From the NCBI RefSeq assembly GCF_014851675.1, contig NZ_JACVAE010000001.1, positions 2,728,001 through 2,792,000 on the forward strand: a DNA stretch of 64,000 nucleotides, read 5' to 3'. The DNA is from Rhizobium sp. ARZ01 (lineage in GTDB: Bacteria; Pseudomonadota; Alphaproteobacteria; Rhizobiales; Rhizobiaceae). The notes under the pieces were generated by a model, which did no database searches, had not been told where the DNA came from, and saw only the letters and a program-made list of their open reading frames with translations. Below are positions 17,020 to 29,520 of the stretch, in pieces. The translations under genes and the position numbers were made by a program. How positions within the stretch are numbered: position 1 is the stretch's first letter; every line of letters starts with the position of its first letter.

Positions 17020-18855
17020 ATGCCAGCCTATCGCTCCCGAACCACCACCCACGGCCGCAACATGGCCGGTGCCCGCGGCCTTTGGCGCGCGACCGGCATG
17101 AAGGATTCGGATTTCGGCAAGCCGATTATCGCGGTGGTGAACTCGTTTACTCAGTTCGTGCCCGGCCACGTGCACCTGAAAGACCTCGGCCAGTTGGTCG
17201 CCCGCGAGATCGAGGCGGCCGGGGGCGTCGCCAAGGAATTCAACACGATCGCCGTCGACGACGGCATCGCCATGGGCCATGACGGCATGCTCTATTCGCT
17301 GCCGAGCCGCGAGATCATCGCCGACTCGGTCGAATACATGGTCAATGCGCATTGCGCCGACGCCATGGTCTGCATCTCCAACTGCGACAAGATCACGCCC
17401 GGCATGCTGAATGCCGCCATGCGCCTCAACATCCCGTCCGTCTTCGTCTCCGGCGGTCCGATGGAGGCCGGCAAGGTCGTGCTGCACGGCAAGACGCATG
17501 CGCTCGACCTCGTCGATGCAATGGTCGCAGCCGCCGACGACACGATGTCCGACGAAGACGTCAAGGCTATCGAACGCTCCGCCTGCCCGACCTGCGGCTC
17601 GTGCTCGGGCATGTTCACCGCCAACTCGATGAACTGTCTGACCGAAGCGCTCGGCCTGTCGCTCCCCGGCAACGGCTCGACGCTCGCCACCCATGGCGAC
17701 CGCAAGCGCCTGTTCGTCGAAGCCGGCCACCTGATCGTCGATCTCGCCCGCCGTTACTACGAGCAGGAAGACGAGAGCGTGCTGCCGCGCAACGTCGCCA
17801 ACCGCAAGGCCTTCGAGAACGCGATGTCCCTGGATATTGCTATGGGCGGCTCGACCAACACCGTGCTGCACATCCTGGCTGCGGCCTATGAAGGCGGGAT
17901 CGACTTCACCCTGGACGACATCAACAACCTCTCCCGCAAGGTACCCTGCCTCTCCAAGGTCGCCCCTGCGAAGGCCGACGTGCACATGGAAGACGTCCAC
18001 CGCGCCGGCGGCATCATGCGCATCCTTGGCGAGCTCGACCGTGGCGGCCTGATCCATCGCGGCAGCCCGACCGTGCACGCCGCAACGCTTGGCGATGCCA
18101 TCGACCGCTGGGACATCACCCGCACCAACAGCGAAACGGTCCGCACCTTCTTCCGCGCCGCCCCCGGCGGTATCCCGACCCAGGTAGCCTTCTCGCAGGA
18201 AGCGCGCTGGGACGAGCTCGACACTGACGGCGAAAACGGCGTGATCCGCTCGGTCGAGCACCCCTTCTCCAAGGACGGCGGCCTTGCAGTCTTGAAGGGC
18301 AACATCGCGCTCGACGGCTGCATCGTGAAGACGGCCGGCGTCGATGAATCGATCCTGAAGTTCACCGGCCCCGCCGTCGTCTTCGAAAGCCAGGATGCGG
18401 CGGTCAAAGGCATTCTCGGCGGCGAAGTGAAGGCCGGCGATGTCGTCGTCATCCGCTACGAGGGCCCGAAGGGCGGTCCCGGCATGCAGGAAATGCTCTA
18501 TCCGACGAGCTACCTGAAGTCGAAGGGTCTCGGCAAGGCCTGCGCGCTCGTCACCGACGGCCGCTTCTCCGGCGGCACCTCGGGGCTGTCGATCGGCCAC
18601 GCTTCACCGGAAGCCGCCCAGGGTGGCGCGATCGGCTTGGTGCGCCAGGGCGATATCATCGAGATCGACATCCCGAACCGCACGATCAATCTTGCTGTGT
18701 CGGAAGCCGAACTCGCTGCCCGCCGCACCGAACAGGACAAGCTCGGCTGGAAGCCGGCGCAGCCGCGCAAGCGCAACGTCACCACCGCGCTAAAGGCTTA
18801 CGCCGCCTTTGCCTCATCCGCCGATCTCGGCGCGGTGCGCATCCTGCCGGAATAG
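17020..18855 (+). CDS. ilvD: Dihydroxy-acid dehydratase
   Basis: A 611-residue Fe-S enzyme converting 2,3-dihydroxy-isovalerate and its methylvalerate analogue to the 2-keto acids in valine, isoleucine and pantothenate synthesis. The cluster cysteines are Cys122 in [10 protein letters not shown] and Cys195 in [10 protein letters not shown], and the C-terminal [14 protein letters not shown] signature is present. ATG 17020 gives the usual length and has GAGGAA upstream; a longer in-frame extension to 16975 is not family-like. It stands alone, followed by a RIME-like repeat and a convergent glycosyltransferase. Confidence 0.96.
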   Translation: MPAYRSRTTTHGRNMAGARGLWRATGMKDSDFGKPIIAVVNSFTQFVPGHVHLKDLGQLVAREIEAAGGVAKEFNTIAVDDGIAMGHDGMLYSLPSREIIADSVEYMVNAHCADAMVCISNCDKITPGMLNAAMRLNIPSVFVSGGPMEAGKVVLHGKTHALDLVDAMVAAADDTMSDEDVKAIERSACPTCGSCSGMFTANSMNCLTEALGLSLPGNGSTLATHGDRKRLFVEAGHLIVDLARRYYEQEDESVLPRNVANRKAFENAMSLDIAMGGSTNTVLHILAAAYEGGIDFTLDDINNLSRKVPCLSKVAPAKADVHMEDVHRAGGIMRILGELDRGGLIHRGSPTVHAATLGDAIDRWDITRTNSETVRTFFRAAPGGIPTQVAFSQEARWDELDTDGENGVIRSVEHPFSKDGGLAVLKGNIALDGCIVKTAGVDESILKFTGPAVVFESQDAAVKGILGGEVKAGDVVVIRYEGPKGGPGMQEMLYPTSYLKSKGLGKACALVTDGRFSGGTSGLSIGHASPEAAQGGAIGLVRQGDIIEIDIPNRTINLAVSEAELAARRTEQDKLGWKPAQPRKRNVTTALKAYAAFASSADLGAVRILPE

Positions 18856-18957
18856 GCGTCGCTGCGATTTCAGACCGCTTTGGGGGGCAGCTGATGAGAA
18901 CTCAGCTGCCCTCAGGCCGCTGAAGAACCGCCAATCTTCATGAATTGCCATTTTTTT

Positions 18958-19065
18958 CCGTCACCCCGGACTTGATCCGGGGGTCCAGCAGCACCGCGTC
19001 TGCGGTAAGAGTCTTTTGTGCTCAAGGACTTGAGCACTGGATGCCGATCAGGTCCGGCATGACGG
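18958..19065. repeat. RIME-like intergenic repeat, copy 1
   Basis: A 108-bp mosaic of two palindromic ends (CACCCCGGACTTGATCCGGGG and TGCCGATCAGGTCCGGCAT) around a GC-rich centre with TGCTCAAGGACTTGAGCA. An inverted copy lies at 43453-43562. The structure and length fit the Rhizobium intergenic mosaic elements (RIME). It lies between convergent ilvD and a glycosyltransferase gene, so it may also end transcripts. This copy has more mismatches than copy 2. Confidence 0.82.
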
Positions 19066-19098
19066 AGCCATTGAAGCCGCCCGCAGCGCAGGAGACCT

Positions 19099-20025
19099 TC
19101 AGCCCGCGCCTCTCTCAAGCATGATCCCGTGGCGACCGACGAAATCCACCATCGCGCGGTCCTCGACCTGGGACAGCTGGATGTTTCGGATCGTGGTGGT
19201 CATCCGCTCGGTGATCACTTGGTGGGTCAGCGTATAGATCGCCCCGCGCGCCAGCTTTGCCGCAAATTCCTCTTCCGACTTGCTGTAGTAGTGGTTCAGC
19301 TGCAGAAAGCTGTTGGAGTAGAAGCCCGGCTGTTCGCGATCCTTGCCCGCCGCCCGCCTGCCGGCGTCATTGCAGCTTACGTTGCCGTATGATCGCGTCT
19401 GGAAGCTGTGAACACTGGCCTGAGTCACTTCGCACGGATCGACAATGCATTTGAAGTTGCTCGCATGCTTCAGCCGGCTCATCGGATCGGCGCTACGCAT
19501 CGTGTAGCTCATGGCAACCGGCGCATCCGGCTTCGTCGTGTGCCCGCTGGTGCCGAACATGTGCCACGGCAAGGAGACATTCGGAAAGCCGCCGGTCGCG
19601 GCGAGCGCTTCCTCGATGGTCGACCCTTGTCGCGGCAGCAGGAATTCATCGGCGTCGATGAAGGCCATGTACCGATATTTGCCGCCGTAACTCTGTATGG
19701 CGTGGGCGAAGGCTACGACCTGCCAGTCGATTAGCCGGTTCAGCTTCGAGGCGACCACCCCACCGGCCCATGGCAGAAGGGTGAAGGCTTCAGGGGGCAG
19801 GGTGCGGCGGATTTCAGCCACCGTTTCGTCCGTCGACCCGTGATCGTAGAGGATGAAATGGCGGATGCCGACCGCCCGGTGGAAGCGCAGCCATTCGGCA
19901 ATATACGCTTCCTCGTTCTTGACACAGGCCACGATGGCGATGCCATGCCGGCCGGGCCTCGGAGTCGGGGGATTGAGCGAAAGAGCGATGATGCCTTTCT
20001 TCTTCCTCCAAGGGAGCCACTTCAT
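19099..20025 (-). CDS. Glycosyltransferase family 2-type protein
   Basis: A 308-residue soluble protein. The nucleotide-sugar domain shows IAIVACVKNEEAYIAEWLRF (start strand plus NE), YDHGSTDET, and the metal-binding DxD-type motif FIDADEFLLP. These fit the GT2_4/GT92-like enzymes often linked to rhizobial surface polysaccharides. LNHYYSKSEEEFAAKLARG is a conserved C-terminal feature of this group. I prefer ATG 20025 (MKWLPWRKKK), since the earlier in-frame ATG at 20082 has no ribosome site. No other polysaccharide genes are adjacent, so donor and acceptor are unknown. Confidence 0.8.
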   Translation of the reverse strand: MKWLPWRKKKGIIALSLNPPTPRPGRHGIAIVACVKNEEAYIAEWLRFHRAVGIRHFILYDHGSTDETVAEIRRTLPPEAFTLLPWAGGVVASKLNRLIDWQVVAFAHAIQSYGGKYRYMAFIDADEFLLPRQGSTIEEALAATGGFPNVSLPWHMFGTSGHTTKPDAPVAMSYTMRSADPMSRLKHASNFKCIVDPCEVTQASVHSFQTRSYGNVSCNDAGRRAAGKDREQPGFYSNSFLQLNHYYSKSEEEFAAKLARGAIYTLTHQVITERMTTTIRNIQLSQVEDRAMVDFVGRHGIMLERGAG

Positions 20026-20306
20026 GCCTTGGCCTCGGCGGACGGCTGTAGGCTGCCCGCGCAATTCGACGAGCATATGCATTCAAAATTCATGGTTACC
20101 TGAGAAAATGTTGTTGGCCGAATTGGATTGCATCAGCGGTCAAGAGGAATACGGCCCTCGTGCCTGAAGTCGCCTTCCCGGTTGATTGATCCGGCATTTC
20201 AACCGCACCGTCAATCATTTCCGTGCCGTTTGAGTCGCCGCCGCGGGTGCCGGGCTGCGCCTGGGTCGAAATAACCATATATGCAAGCGCGACCTGCGCG
20301 ATCCGT

Positions 20307-20741
20307 TTAAGCAGCAGATCTGCGCCTGAGCCGCAACCCGTCACGAAAATTCAGGGTCAGAAGGACTATGTTCAGCGCGCCGGCGCAAAGCTCCAGCACC
20401 TGCACGGCGTAGAAAGTTGAGCCGAAGTCGGCGCTGACGGCCAACTGTCGCAAAAACAGCGCACAGGGGACAAGCACAAGCATCCCGTTGAGCGCAATGA
20501 TCGGCATGCGCCTGCGCTTGGCGACCACGGCCGGATGCTTCCATTTCGCCCCGAGGCGAAAGCCGCTGAAGCCTGTCAGCGCAAGTGCCGGGATCAGCAC
20601 CAGCAATCCCCATGGAATTGTGCGTTTAACAGATTGGACAATTTCCAAGGTTCCCAAGCTTTCGGCCAGCACTGTCGACAGCCAAAAGGAGAGGATCGTC
20701 GCAAGTGCCAAGGCACCTGCAATCGGGTGGAGCTTTTTCAT
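20307..20741 (-). CDS. Four-helix integral membrane protein, unknown function
   Basis: A 144-residue protein with about four hydrophobic segments (about 6-26, 43-60, 80-100 and 112-132). It has a positively charged end (RDGLRLRRRSAA) and a KWKHPAVVAKRRR loop on the same side. No motif is recognised. The gene begins 11 bases after the MarR regulator stop on the same strand, so the two form an operon under the tandem palindromes upstream of marR. It could be a MarR-controlled envelope or transport accessory protein. Confidence 0.75.
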   Translation of the reverse strand: MKKLHPIAGALALATILSFWLSTVLAESLGTLEIVQSVKRTIPWGLLVLIPALALTGFSGFRLGAKWKHPAVVAKRRRMPIIALNGMLVLVPCALFLRQLAVSADFGSTFYAVQVLELCAGALNIVLLTLNFRDGLRLRRRSAA

Positions 20742-20752
20742 CGCTGATGTCC

Positions 20753-21214
20753 TTATGCAGATCTGGCGGATGGACGATTGGCGCCCAGTTCTGCGATTAG
20801 CTGTGAAAGACTACCGATTGCCGCCTCCATCTGTGCGGCATCCATGTCGGTCGCCAGTTCTGAGGCAAGGCCATTCCAGCGATCAATGATCGCCGCATAG
20901 GCATTCTCGCCTGGCACTGTCAGGCGTACCAGCCTCGAGCGCTTGTGATGCGGATTGTCTTCGACCGCGATCATGCCCTGCCGCGCAAGTTCGTCGATCA
21001 ACCGCTGAACCGCCTGGCGCGTCAGCCCCATATTGCGCGCGATCTGCGGGACGGTAAGTGGCAGGCCGGCGAGCGCCACAGCACCCATTACCTGCCAGCG
21101 CGCGCTGGACAGACCGAAGGGAGCGGTCAGCAGATCGCCAGCAGCGATCAGCGCGCCGTTGGCGCGAAAGACCGTCAAAGCGAGTGTCGTCAGCATATTC
21201 GATTTGCTACTCAT
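20753..21214 (-). CDS. MarR-family transcriptional regulator
   Basis: A 153-residue winged-helix protein. The recognition region is LTVPQIARNMGLTRQAVQRLIDELARQGMI and the wing DNPHHKRSRLVRLT contains the typical R-S-R-L-V sequence. It heads a two-gene operon with a membrane protein. The start codon at 21214 directly abuts two palindromes that are probably its own operators, and there is no Shine-Dalgarno sequence before it. Translation may be leaderless, or may start at the second Met (seventh codon), which also lacks one. A divergent DUF899 gene begins 270 bases away and could share control. The inducer is unknown. Confidence 0.88.
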   Translation of the reverse strand: MSSKSNMLTTLALTVFRANGALIAAGDLLTAPFGLSSARWQVMGAVALAGLPLTVPQIARNMGLTRQAVQRLIDELARQGMIAVEDNPHHKRSRLVRLTVPGENAYAAIIDRWNGLASELATDMDAAQMEAAIGSLSQLIAELGANRPSARSA

Positions 21215-21216
21215 AA

Positions 21217-21251
21217 TGACAATATATTGTCATGATGACATGATATTGTCA
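21217..21251. promoter_or_regulatory. Tandem MarR-type operator palindromes
   Basis: TGACAATATATTGTCA (21217-21232) is a perfect 16-bp palindrome. TGACATGATATTGTCA (21236-21251) has the same TGACA/TGTCA arms and centre-to-centre spacing of 19 bp. Both lie immediately upstream of the leftward marR start codon, the usual place for autorepression by MarR proteins. The AT-rich cores stand out from the local base composition. Confidence 0.8.
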
Positions 21252-21483
21252 ATATGAGCGAGCGTACGCGTACTGGCCCACATCTCGCGAGCCATATCAG
21301 CTACAGTTTCCCGTTGTGTGCCGATGTCCCGTGACCGGATTTTTTTCGCCGGAACGTCGGAACAATGCCTTGTACTTCGTCTTCAGGCAGAGGGGTCCAC
21401 TTTTGACACGGGCGAAGAACGTTGATATCAACCAATTCAGTCGGAATGCCCCGTGATAGACCCGTGATAGAGGAGTTACGAGC

Positions 21484-22212
21484 ATGAGACCAAACCACGA
21501 AGTCGTCTCCCAGGAGGAGTGGCTGAAGGCACGTACGGCCCTTCTGTCCCTCGAGAAGGAAGAGACCAAACTGCGCGACAAGGTGCGCGCCGAACGACTG
21601 ACGCTGCCCTGGGTCAAGGTCGACAAGAGCTATACCTTTGACACGCCCACCGGAAAGAAGTCGTTGGCCGATCTGTTCGACGGTCGCAGCCAGTTGATGA
21701 TCTACCACTTCATGTTCGGCCCGGACTGGGAAGCAGGCTGCCCCGGCTGCTCCTTCGTGGCCGATCATATCGACGGCATGCTGCCGCACCTGAACCATCA
21801 CGACGTCACCTTTATCTGCGTTTCCCGCGCGCCGCTGGACAAGATCGAGGTCTACAAGAAGCGGATGGGCTGGAAGTTCCCGTGGTACTCGTCCTACGGC
21901 AGCGACTTCAACTTCGACTACCACGTCTCCTTTACCAAGGAGGCGCTTGCGCGCGGCAAGGTCAATTACAACTACCGTGAAACCGCATCGGAAGACGCCC
22001 ATGACGAACTGCCCGGCATGAGCGCTTTCAGCCGCGATGAGGACGGCAACGTCTATCATACCTATTCCGAGTACGCCCGCGGCGGCGAGGAGATCCTGAG
22101 CACCCTGATGGTCCTAGACCGCGCACCGAAGGGGCGCAACGAAACCGGCACCCTGAGTTTCGTCAAGCGGCATGACGAATACGAAGATGGTCCCAAGGCG
22201 CACTGCAGCTAA
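21484..22212 (+). CDS. DUF899 thioredoxin-like-fold protein
   Basis: A 242-residue protein of the DUF899 family, widespread in soil bacteria and predicted to have a thioredoxin-like fold. Characteristic segments are RPNHEVVSQEEWLKAR, YTFDTPTGKKSLADLFDGRSQL and GPDWEAGCPGCSFVADHIDG, where Cys pairs as CPGC. The CPGC site suggests redox chemistry, but no activity is established. AGAGGAG precedes the start. It is followed at 107 bases by a VOC-domain gene, and a divergent MarR regulator lies upstream. A stress role is plausible but only an inference. Confidence 0.85.
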   Translation: MRPNHEVVSQEEWLKARTALLSLEKEETKLRDKVRAERLTLPWVKVDKSYTFDTPTGKKSLADLFDGRSQLMIYHFMFGPDWEAGCPGCSFVADHIDGMLPHLNHHDVTFICVSRAPLDKIEVYKKRMGWKFPWYSSYGSDFNFDYHVSFTKEALARGKVNYNYRETASEDAHDELPGMSAFSRDEDGNVYHTYSEYARGGEEILSTLMVLDRAPKGRNETGTLSFVKRHDEYEDGPKAHCS

Positions 22213-22318
22213 TCGAATGAGTGCCTGATCCGGCTGTCGTCTGCCCATGGTTGACTACAGCCGGTGCCGTTCTACCTACACCCTGTCCCTTACGATTTGA
22301 TCCAACCTGGAGGAAGCC

Positions 22319-23083
22319 ATGTCCAACCAAGGAAAATTCGTCTGGTATGAGCTGATGACTTCGGACACCGCGGCGGCCGAGCGCTTCTACAAGTCCGTCG
22401 TCGGCTGGGCCGCCAAGGATGCCGGCATGCCGGACATGACGTACACGATCTTCTCTGCCGGTGATCGGATGGTCGCCGGCCTCATGACGATGCCACAAGA
22501 GGCCGAGGGAATGCCGCCAGGCTGGATCGGCTACATCTACGCCGATAACGTCAATGCGACCGCGAAGGAGGTTGCTGCGAAGGGCGGCAAGGTGCATCGC
22601 CAGCCGGACGACATTCCGGGCGTCGGCCGATTTGCCGTGGTCGGCGATCCGACCGGTGCGGTATTCTGCCTGTTCAGCTCGACCGGCGAAGAGGGATCGG
22701 ACGTGGATCGGCAGGCGCCGGGCCAGGTGGGCTGGCACGAACTAATGGCCGGCGACCTGAACACTGCCTGGACCTTCTATGCGTCGCTCTTCGGCTGGGA
22801 AAAGGACCAGGCGCTCGACATGGGCGAAATGGGCACCTACCAGCTCTTTAAGATCAACGGCCAGACGACAGGCGGCATGATGACGAAGCCGAAGGACCTG
22901 CCGGCACCGCCCTATTGGGGCTACTACTTCAACGTCGAGGCGATCGATGCCGCCATCGAGCGTGTCAATGCCGGCGGCGGCAAGGTCGTCATGGGGCCGA
23001 TGGAGGTTCCCGGCGGGAGCTGGATCATCAACGGTGTCGACCCTCAGGGCGCACACTTCTCGCTGGTCGCGCCGAAGCGCTAG
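22319..23083 (+). CDS. Tandem VOC (glyoxalase-fold) domain protein
   Basis: A 254-residue protein made of two VOC domains (about 1-125 and 130-254). The first begins GKFVWYELMTSDTAAAERFY and ends GDPTGAVFCLF. The second begins GQVGWHELMAGDLNTAWTFY and ends VDPQGAHFSLV. This two-domain layout matches proteins annotated as hydroxylase- or glyoxalase-like in many bacteria; the metal site and substrate are not evident. GGAGG lies before the ATG. It is probably co-transcribed with the DUF899 gene, and is followed by a long hairpin. Confidence 0.85.
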   Translation: MSNQGKFVWYELMTSDTAAAERFYKSVVGWAAKDAGMPDMTYTIFSAGDRMVAGLMTMPQEAEGMPPGWIGYIYADNVNATAKEVAAKGGKVHRQPDDIPGVGRFAVVGDPTGAVFCLFSSTGEEGSDVDRQAPGQVGWHELMAGDLNTAWTFYASLFGWEKDQALDMGEMGTYQLFKINGQTTGGMMTKPKDLPAPPYWGYYFNVEAIDAAIERVNAGGGKVVMGPMEVPGGSWIINGVDPQGAHFSLVAPKR

Positions 23084-23116
23084 GTCATTGGGCCCAGGAG
23101 CTAACAACCTGATCTC

Positions 23117-23151
23117 GCCCCTCGATGGTGGCCCGAGCCATCACGAGGGGC
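23117..23151 (+). terminator. Long hairpin after the VOC gene, possible terminator
   Basis: GCCCCTCG pairs with CGAGGGGC and an inner TGGTGG/CCATCA helix extends it around a CCGAG-type loop. There is no T-run on the plus strand, so strength as an intrinsic terminator is doubtful. The rest of 23084-23386 shows no gene. Confidence 0.4.
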
Positions 23152-23386
23152 GCTGCGCATGTCGATCCGAATCGGTTGCCAACATCCGAAGACAACAAAG
23201 ACGGCATCCGGCAGTTGCGCCGCATTTCATGGCGGTGTCCCGTTTCCATACAGGGAGGCGCGCGTACAAAAGCCTGCAATTCCAGCATCGATACGCTTTC
23301 GATCAAATTGTAAGGACTACCGAAACGGGAAAATAATTTTTCCACGCTACCGTCAGCCCAACATTATGATGATGGGGTGGCGACAG

Positions 23387-24631
23387 ATGAAACTGGCAAC
23401 GGAAAAGCAGGGTATCCTTTCCCGCCTGGCAAGGGACCGTCGTGGTAACTTTGGCTTCATGACAGCGATCTTGCTGCCGGTGCTCCTGGGCGCCGGCGGC
23501 ATCTCGATCGATGTTACGAAAATGATGATGGTGAAGACACGGCTGCAGGATGCAGTCGATTCAGCCGCATTGGCGGCCGCTTCGGCATTGGCGGACAATC
23601 GTGACACGAACGTCAGTGAAGACGACAAGATTAAAGCAGCCAAGTTGTTGGCTCTGGAATTCCTGCAGACGCAGCTAAACGACGGCAGCCTCTTGGGCGA
23701 GGAAGCCGCGACCGAGGAACAGAAGCAGGAACAGAAACTCGCGCTTGCATCGGCTACCACCATAGAAATCCCGCCCCCCGTTAAGAGTGGAACGGGCAAG
23801 ACGTTCGTGGTGAACATCTCGACCAGCACCACCATGGCCCTGAACCCGCTTACACGCCTCCTCGTCAAGGACAAGGCGACGCTAAAAGCGAGCACAAAGG
23901 CAGAGAGCGCAAGAGAGCTGGGCTCGATTTCAATGTATCTGGTGCTGGACAAGTCCGGATCGATGAAGGCACCAACCGACCAGCTGAAGGATGAGGACGA
24001 AAAGGACACGCTGAGTTGTGACAAATATAATGACAATGGCCAGCGAATCGCGACCAATCAGATACCATGCTACTTCCAGAAGATAGAATACTTAAAGGTG
24101 TCAGCGCGCGGCATGTTCAATTATTTCAGGACGCTGGAAAACTACGATAAATTCGTCCGCGTTGGCACGGTATCTTACAACAATAAAATGGGTAAGGCAT
24201 ACAACCTGTCCTGGGGCGTAAATGACGCCGAGACACAGGTAGACGGGCTTGTAGCCGGAGACGGAACCAGCTCAACCGCCGCGATGCAAAAAGCCTATGA
24301 CAAATTGAAGGATCCGCTCGAGGACAAAGCGCACATCGACAGAGGCCATGCCGCACCAACAAAATACATAGTGTTCATGACTGACGGCAACAACAACAAC
24401 AGCTATGACGACGTCAAAACCGCGCAAATCTGCGAGGATGCGAAGAATATAGACAAGATATATATCTTCACAATTGCATTCATGGCTCCGGAGAACGGCC
24501 GAATATTGCTTGAAAATTGCTCGAAAGGGAATGGAAAACATTTCGCGCCGACCGATAGCGAAGGACTGCAGAAAGCCTTCATCGAGATTGGCGAAAAGGC
24601 CGCCGAGGGAATGGCCCGCCTGACGCAGTAG
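23387..24631 (+). CDS. Tad/TadG-like protein with von Willebrand A domain
   Basis: A 414-residue protein anchored by an N-terminal segment. RDRRGNFGFMTAILLPVLLG and the following DAVDSAALAAASALA are typical of TadE/TadG-type (Flp pilus) proteins. A VWA domain follows, with a MIDAS DxSxS motif in LVLDKSGSMK (about residue 190) and MTDGNNNNS later. It is likely surface-exposed and may act in adhesion. No other tad/cpa genes are adjacent. ATG 23387 is chosen for GGGGTGG just upstream; earlier in-frame Met codons are unlikely. A terminator follows. Confidence 0.85.
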   Translation: MKLATEKQGILSRLARDRRGNFGFMTAILLPVLLGAGGISIDVTKMMMVKTRLQDAVDSAALAAASALADNRDTNVSEDDKIKAAKLLALEFLQTQLNDGSLLGEEAATEEQKQEQKLALASATTIEIPPPVKSGTGKTFVVNISTSTTMALNPLTRLLVKDKATLKASTKAESARELGSISMYLVLDKSGSMKAPTDQLKDEDEKDTLSCDKYNDNGQRIATNQIPCYFQKIEYLKVSARGMFNYFRTLENYDKFVRVGTVSYNNKMGKAYNLSWGVNDAETQVDGLVAGDGTSSTAAMQKAYDKLKDPLEDKAHIDRGHAAPTKYIVFMTDGNNNNSYDDVKTAQICEDAKNIDKIYIFTIAFMAPENGRILLENCSKGNGKHFAPTDSEGLQKAFIEIGEKAAEGMARLTQ

Positions 24632-24658
24632 CAGTCGAAGACTTCGCCGGACGTCAAC

Positions 24659-24696
24659 AAACCCGTCGTGCCTCGCGCGGCGGGTTTGGCTATTTT
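24659..24696 (+). terminator. Intrinsic terminator after the VWA gene
   Basis: AAACCCGTCG pairs with CGGCGGGTTT (10 bp, one G-T) around a nine-base loop, followed by GGCTATTTTC. It lies 28 bases after the stop codon, and separates the VWA gene from the glycogen operon. Confidence 0.65.
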
Positions 24697-24832
24697 CTGC
24701 TCTTCGCCCTGCACCCACCGCATGGCTCCTTTCCCGAAAGCCCGTATTGCAAGCGCTTCGGATAGATGCAAAATTGTGGCAGAGGCCGGGTCCGACGGCT
24801 GTCGAATGCAATGAGGGGGATCGTTACCGCCC

Positions 24833-27294
<2,462 letters not shown>

Positions 27295-27295
<1 letters not shown>

Positions 27296-29499
27296 TGGCG
27301 AAAAAGGACCCGCTGGAGAAGCAATCGACGGGTCTGGCGAAGGCCGATATCGAGTCCATTCTTGCAAGCCGCCATGCGGATCCCTTCTCGGTCCTGGGCG
27401 TCCAGCAGCTTGACGACAAGTTCGCTGCCCGCTGCTTCATTCCCTACGCCGAATCCGTCACAGCCGAGACAATCGCTGGCAAGGCTATCGGTGAGCTTTC
27501 CTGTCTGGATCCGGCTGGCTTCTTTGCAGGACCGATCTCCGTCCGCAAGCTGCAGCCGATCCGCTATCGCGCTCGCAATTCCGGTGGCGAGTGGGTTGTT
27601 GTCGACCCCTACTCGTTCGGACCGGTACTGGGACCGATGGACGACTACTATATCCGCGAAGGCTCGCATCTGCGGCTCTTCGACCGCATGGGCGCCCATC
27701 CGCTGACGCTCGAAGGTGTCGACGGCTTCCACTTCGCCGTCTGGGCGCCCAATGCCGAGCGCGTTTCCGTCGTCGGTGACTTCAACGAATGGGACGGCCG
27801 CCGCCACGTCATGCGCGCCCGACGCGACACCGGCATCTGGGAGATCTTCCTTCCTGGCGTGACTGCCGGCCAGGCCTACAAATACGAGATCGTCGGCAAG
27901 AACGGCGAATTGCTGCCGCTGAAAGCCGATCCATTCGCACGCCGATCGGAACTGCGGCCGCGGACCGCCTCGATGACAACAGGCGAGATCGAACAGGTGT
28001 GGGAGGACGACGCCCACCGCGCCTTCTGGTCGAAGGCCGATCCGCGCCGCCAGCCGATCTCCATCTACGAAGTGCATGCCGGTTCATGGCAACGGCGCGA
28101 CAACGGCGAGATGCTGACGTGGGACGAGCTTGCCGACCGGCTGATCCCCTATTGTGTCGACATGGGCTTCACCCATATCGAATTCCTGCCGATCTCCGAA
28201 TTTCCCTACGACCCATCCTGGGGCTACCAGACGACCGGCCTTTATGCGCCCACCGCCCGTTTCGGCGAACCGGAAGGTTTTGCCCGTTTCGTCAACGGTG
28301 CGCACAAGGTCGGTATCAGTGTCATCCTCGACTGGGTCCCGGCGCATTTTCCGACCGACGAGCACGGCCTGCGCTGGTTCGACGGCACCGCCCTCTACGA
28401 GCACGCCGACCCGCGCAAGGGTTTCCACCCCGACTGGAACACGGCGATCTACAATTTCGGCCGCCTCGAGGTTCTCGCCTTTCTCATCAACAACGCGCTG
28501 TATTGGGCGGAGAAATTTCATATCGACGGGCTGCGCGTCGACGCCGTCGCCTCGATGCTCTACCTCGACTATTCGCGCAAGCACGGCGAGTGGGTGCCGA
28601 ACGAATATGGCGGCAACGAGAATCTCGAGGCCGTACGCTTCCTGCAGGAAATGAACGCCCACCTCTATGCTACCCAGCCGGGCGTGATGACGATCGCCGA
28701 GGAATCGACATCCTGGCCGAAAGTCTCCCATCCCGTACACGAGGGCGGCTTGGGTTTCGGCTTCAAGTGGAACATGGGCTTCATGCACGACACGCTGCAG
28801 TATCTCAAGCGCGAGCCTGTGCACCGGAAGTTCCACCACAACGACATGACGTTCGGGCTGCTCTATGCCTTTTCCGAGAACTTCGTGCTGCCGCTCTCCC
28901 ATGACGAGGTCGTGCACGGCAAGGGCTCGCTGATCGCCAAGATGGCGGGCGACGATTGGCAGAAGTTCGCGACCTTGAGAGCCTATTACGCCTTTATGTG
29001 GGGCTATCCCGGCAAGAAACTGCTGTTCATGGGCCAGGAGTTTGCCCAGTGGCGGGAATGGGACGAGGACCGCGCGCTCGACTGGAACCTCCTCGAATAC
29101 CCGCTGCACGAGGGCATGCGCCGGCTGGTTCGCGATCTCAACGGCACCTACCGGCGGAAGGCGGCGCTGCACGGGCGCGACTGCGAAGGCGAAGGCTTCG
29201 AATGGCTGCTCGCCGACGACCGCGACCATTCCGTATTCGCCTGGCTGCGTAAGGCGCCGGGCGAAAAGCTGATTGCGGTCATCACCAACTTCACGCCGGC
29301 CTATCGGGAAGACTATCGCGTTCCGCTACCGGTTGAAGGTCGATGGAAGGAGATTCTCAATACCGACGCCGAGATCTACGGTGGGTCGGGCAAGGGAAAT
29401 GGAGGCGCCGTTCAGGCGACCCGGGATAACAAGGGGAACATTTCAGCTTCGGTGACGCTGCCGCCACTGGCGACGCTGATGCTGGAACAGGACGCATGA
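27295..29499 (+). CDS. glgB: 1,4-alpha-glucan branching enzyme
   Basis: A 734-residue GH13 enzyme creating alpha-1,6 branches. An N-terminal extension and a CBM48 domain (FAVWAPNAERVSVVGDFNEW, about 150-170) precede the barrel. The catalytic triad is visible: Asp416 in GLRVDAVAS, Glu469 in TIAEEST and Asp537 in LPLSHDEVVHG. The ATG overlaps the glgP stop (TGATG). The gene ends 21 bases before glgC. Confidence 0.96.
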
Positions 29500-29520
29500 A
29501 ATGACTGTCGGGAGGATTCG

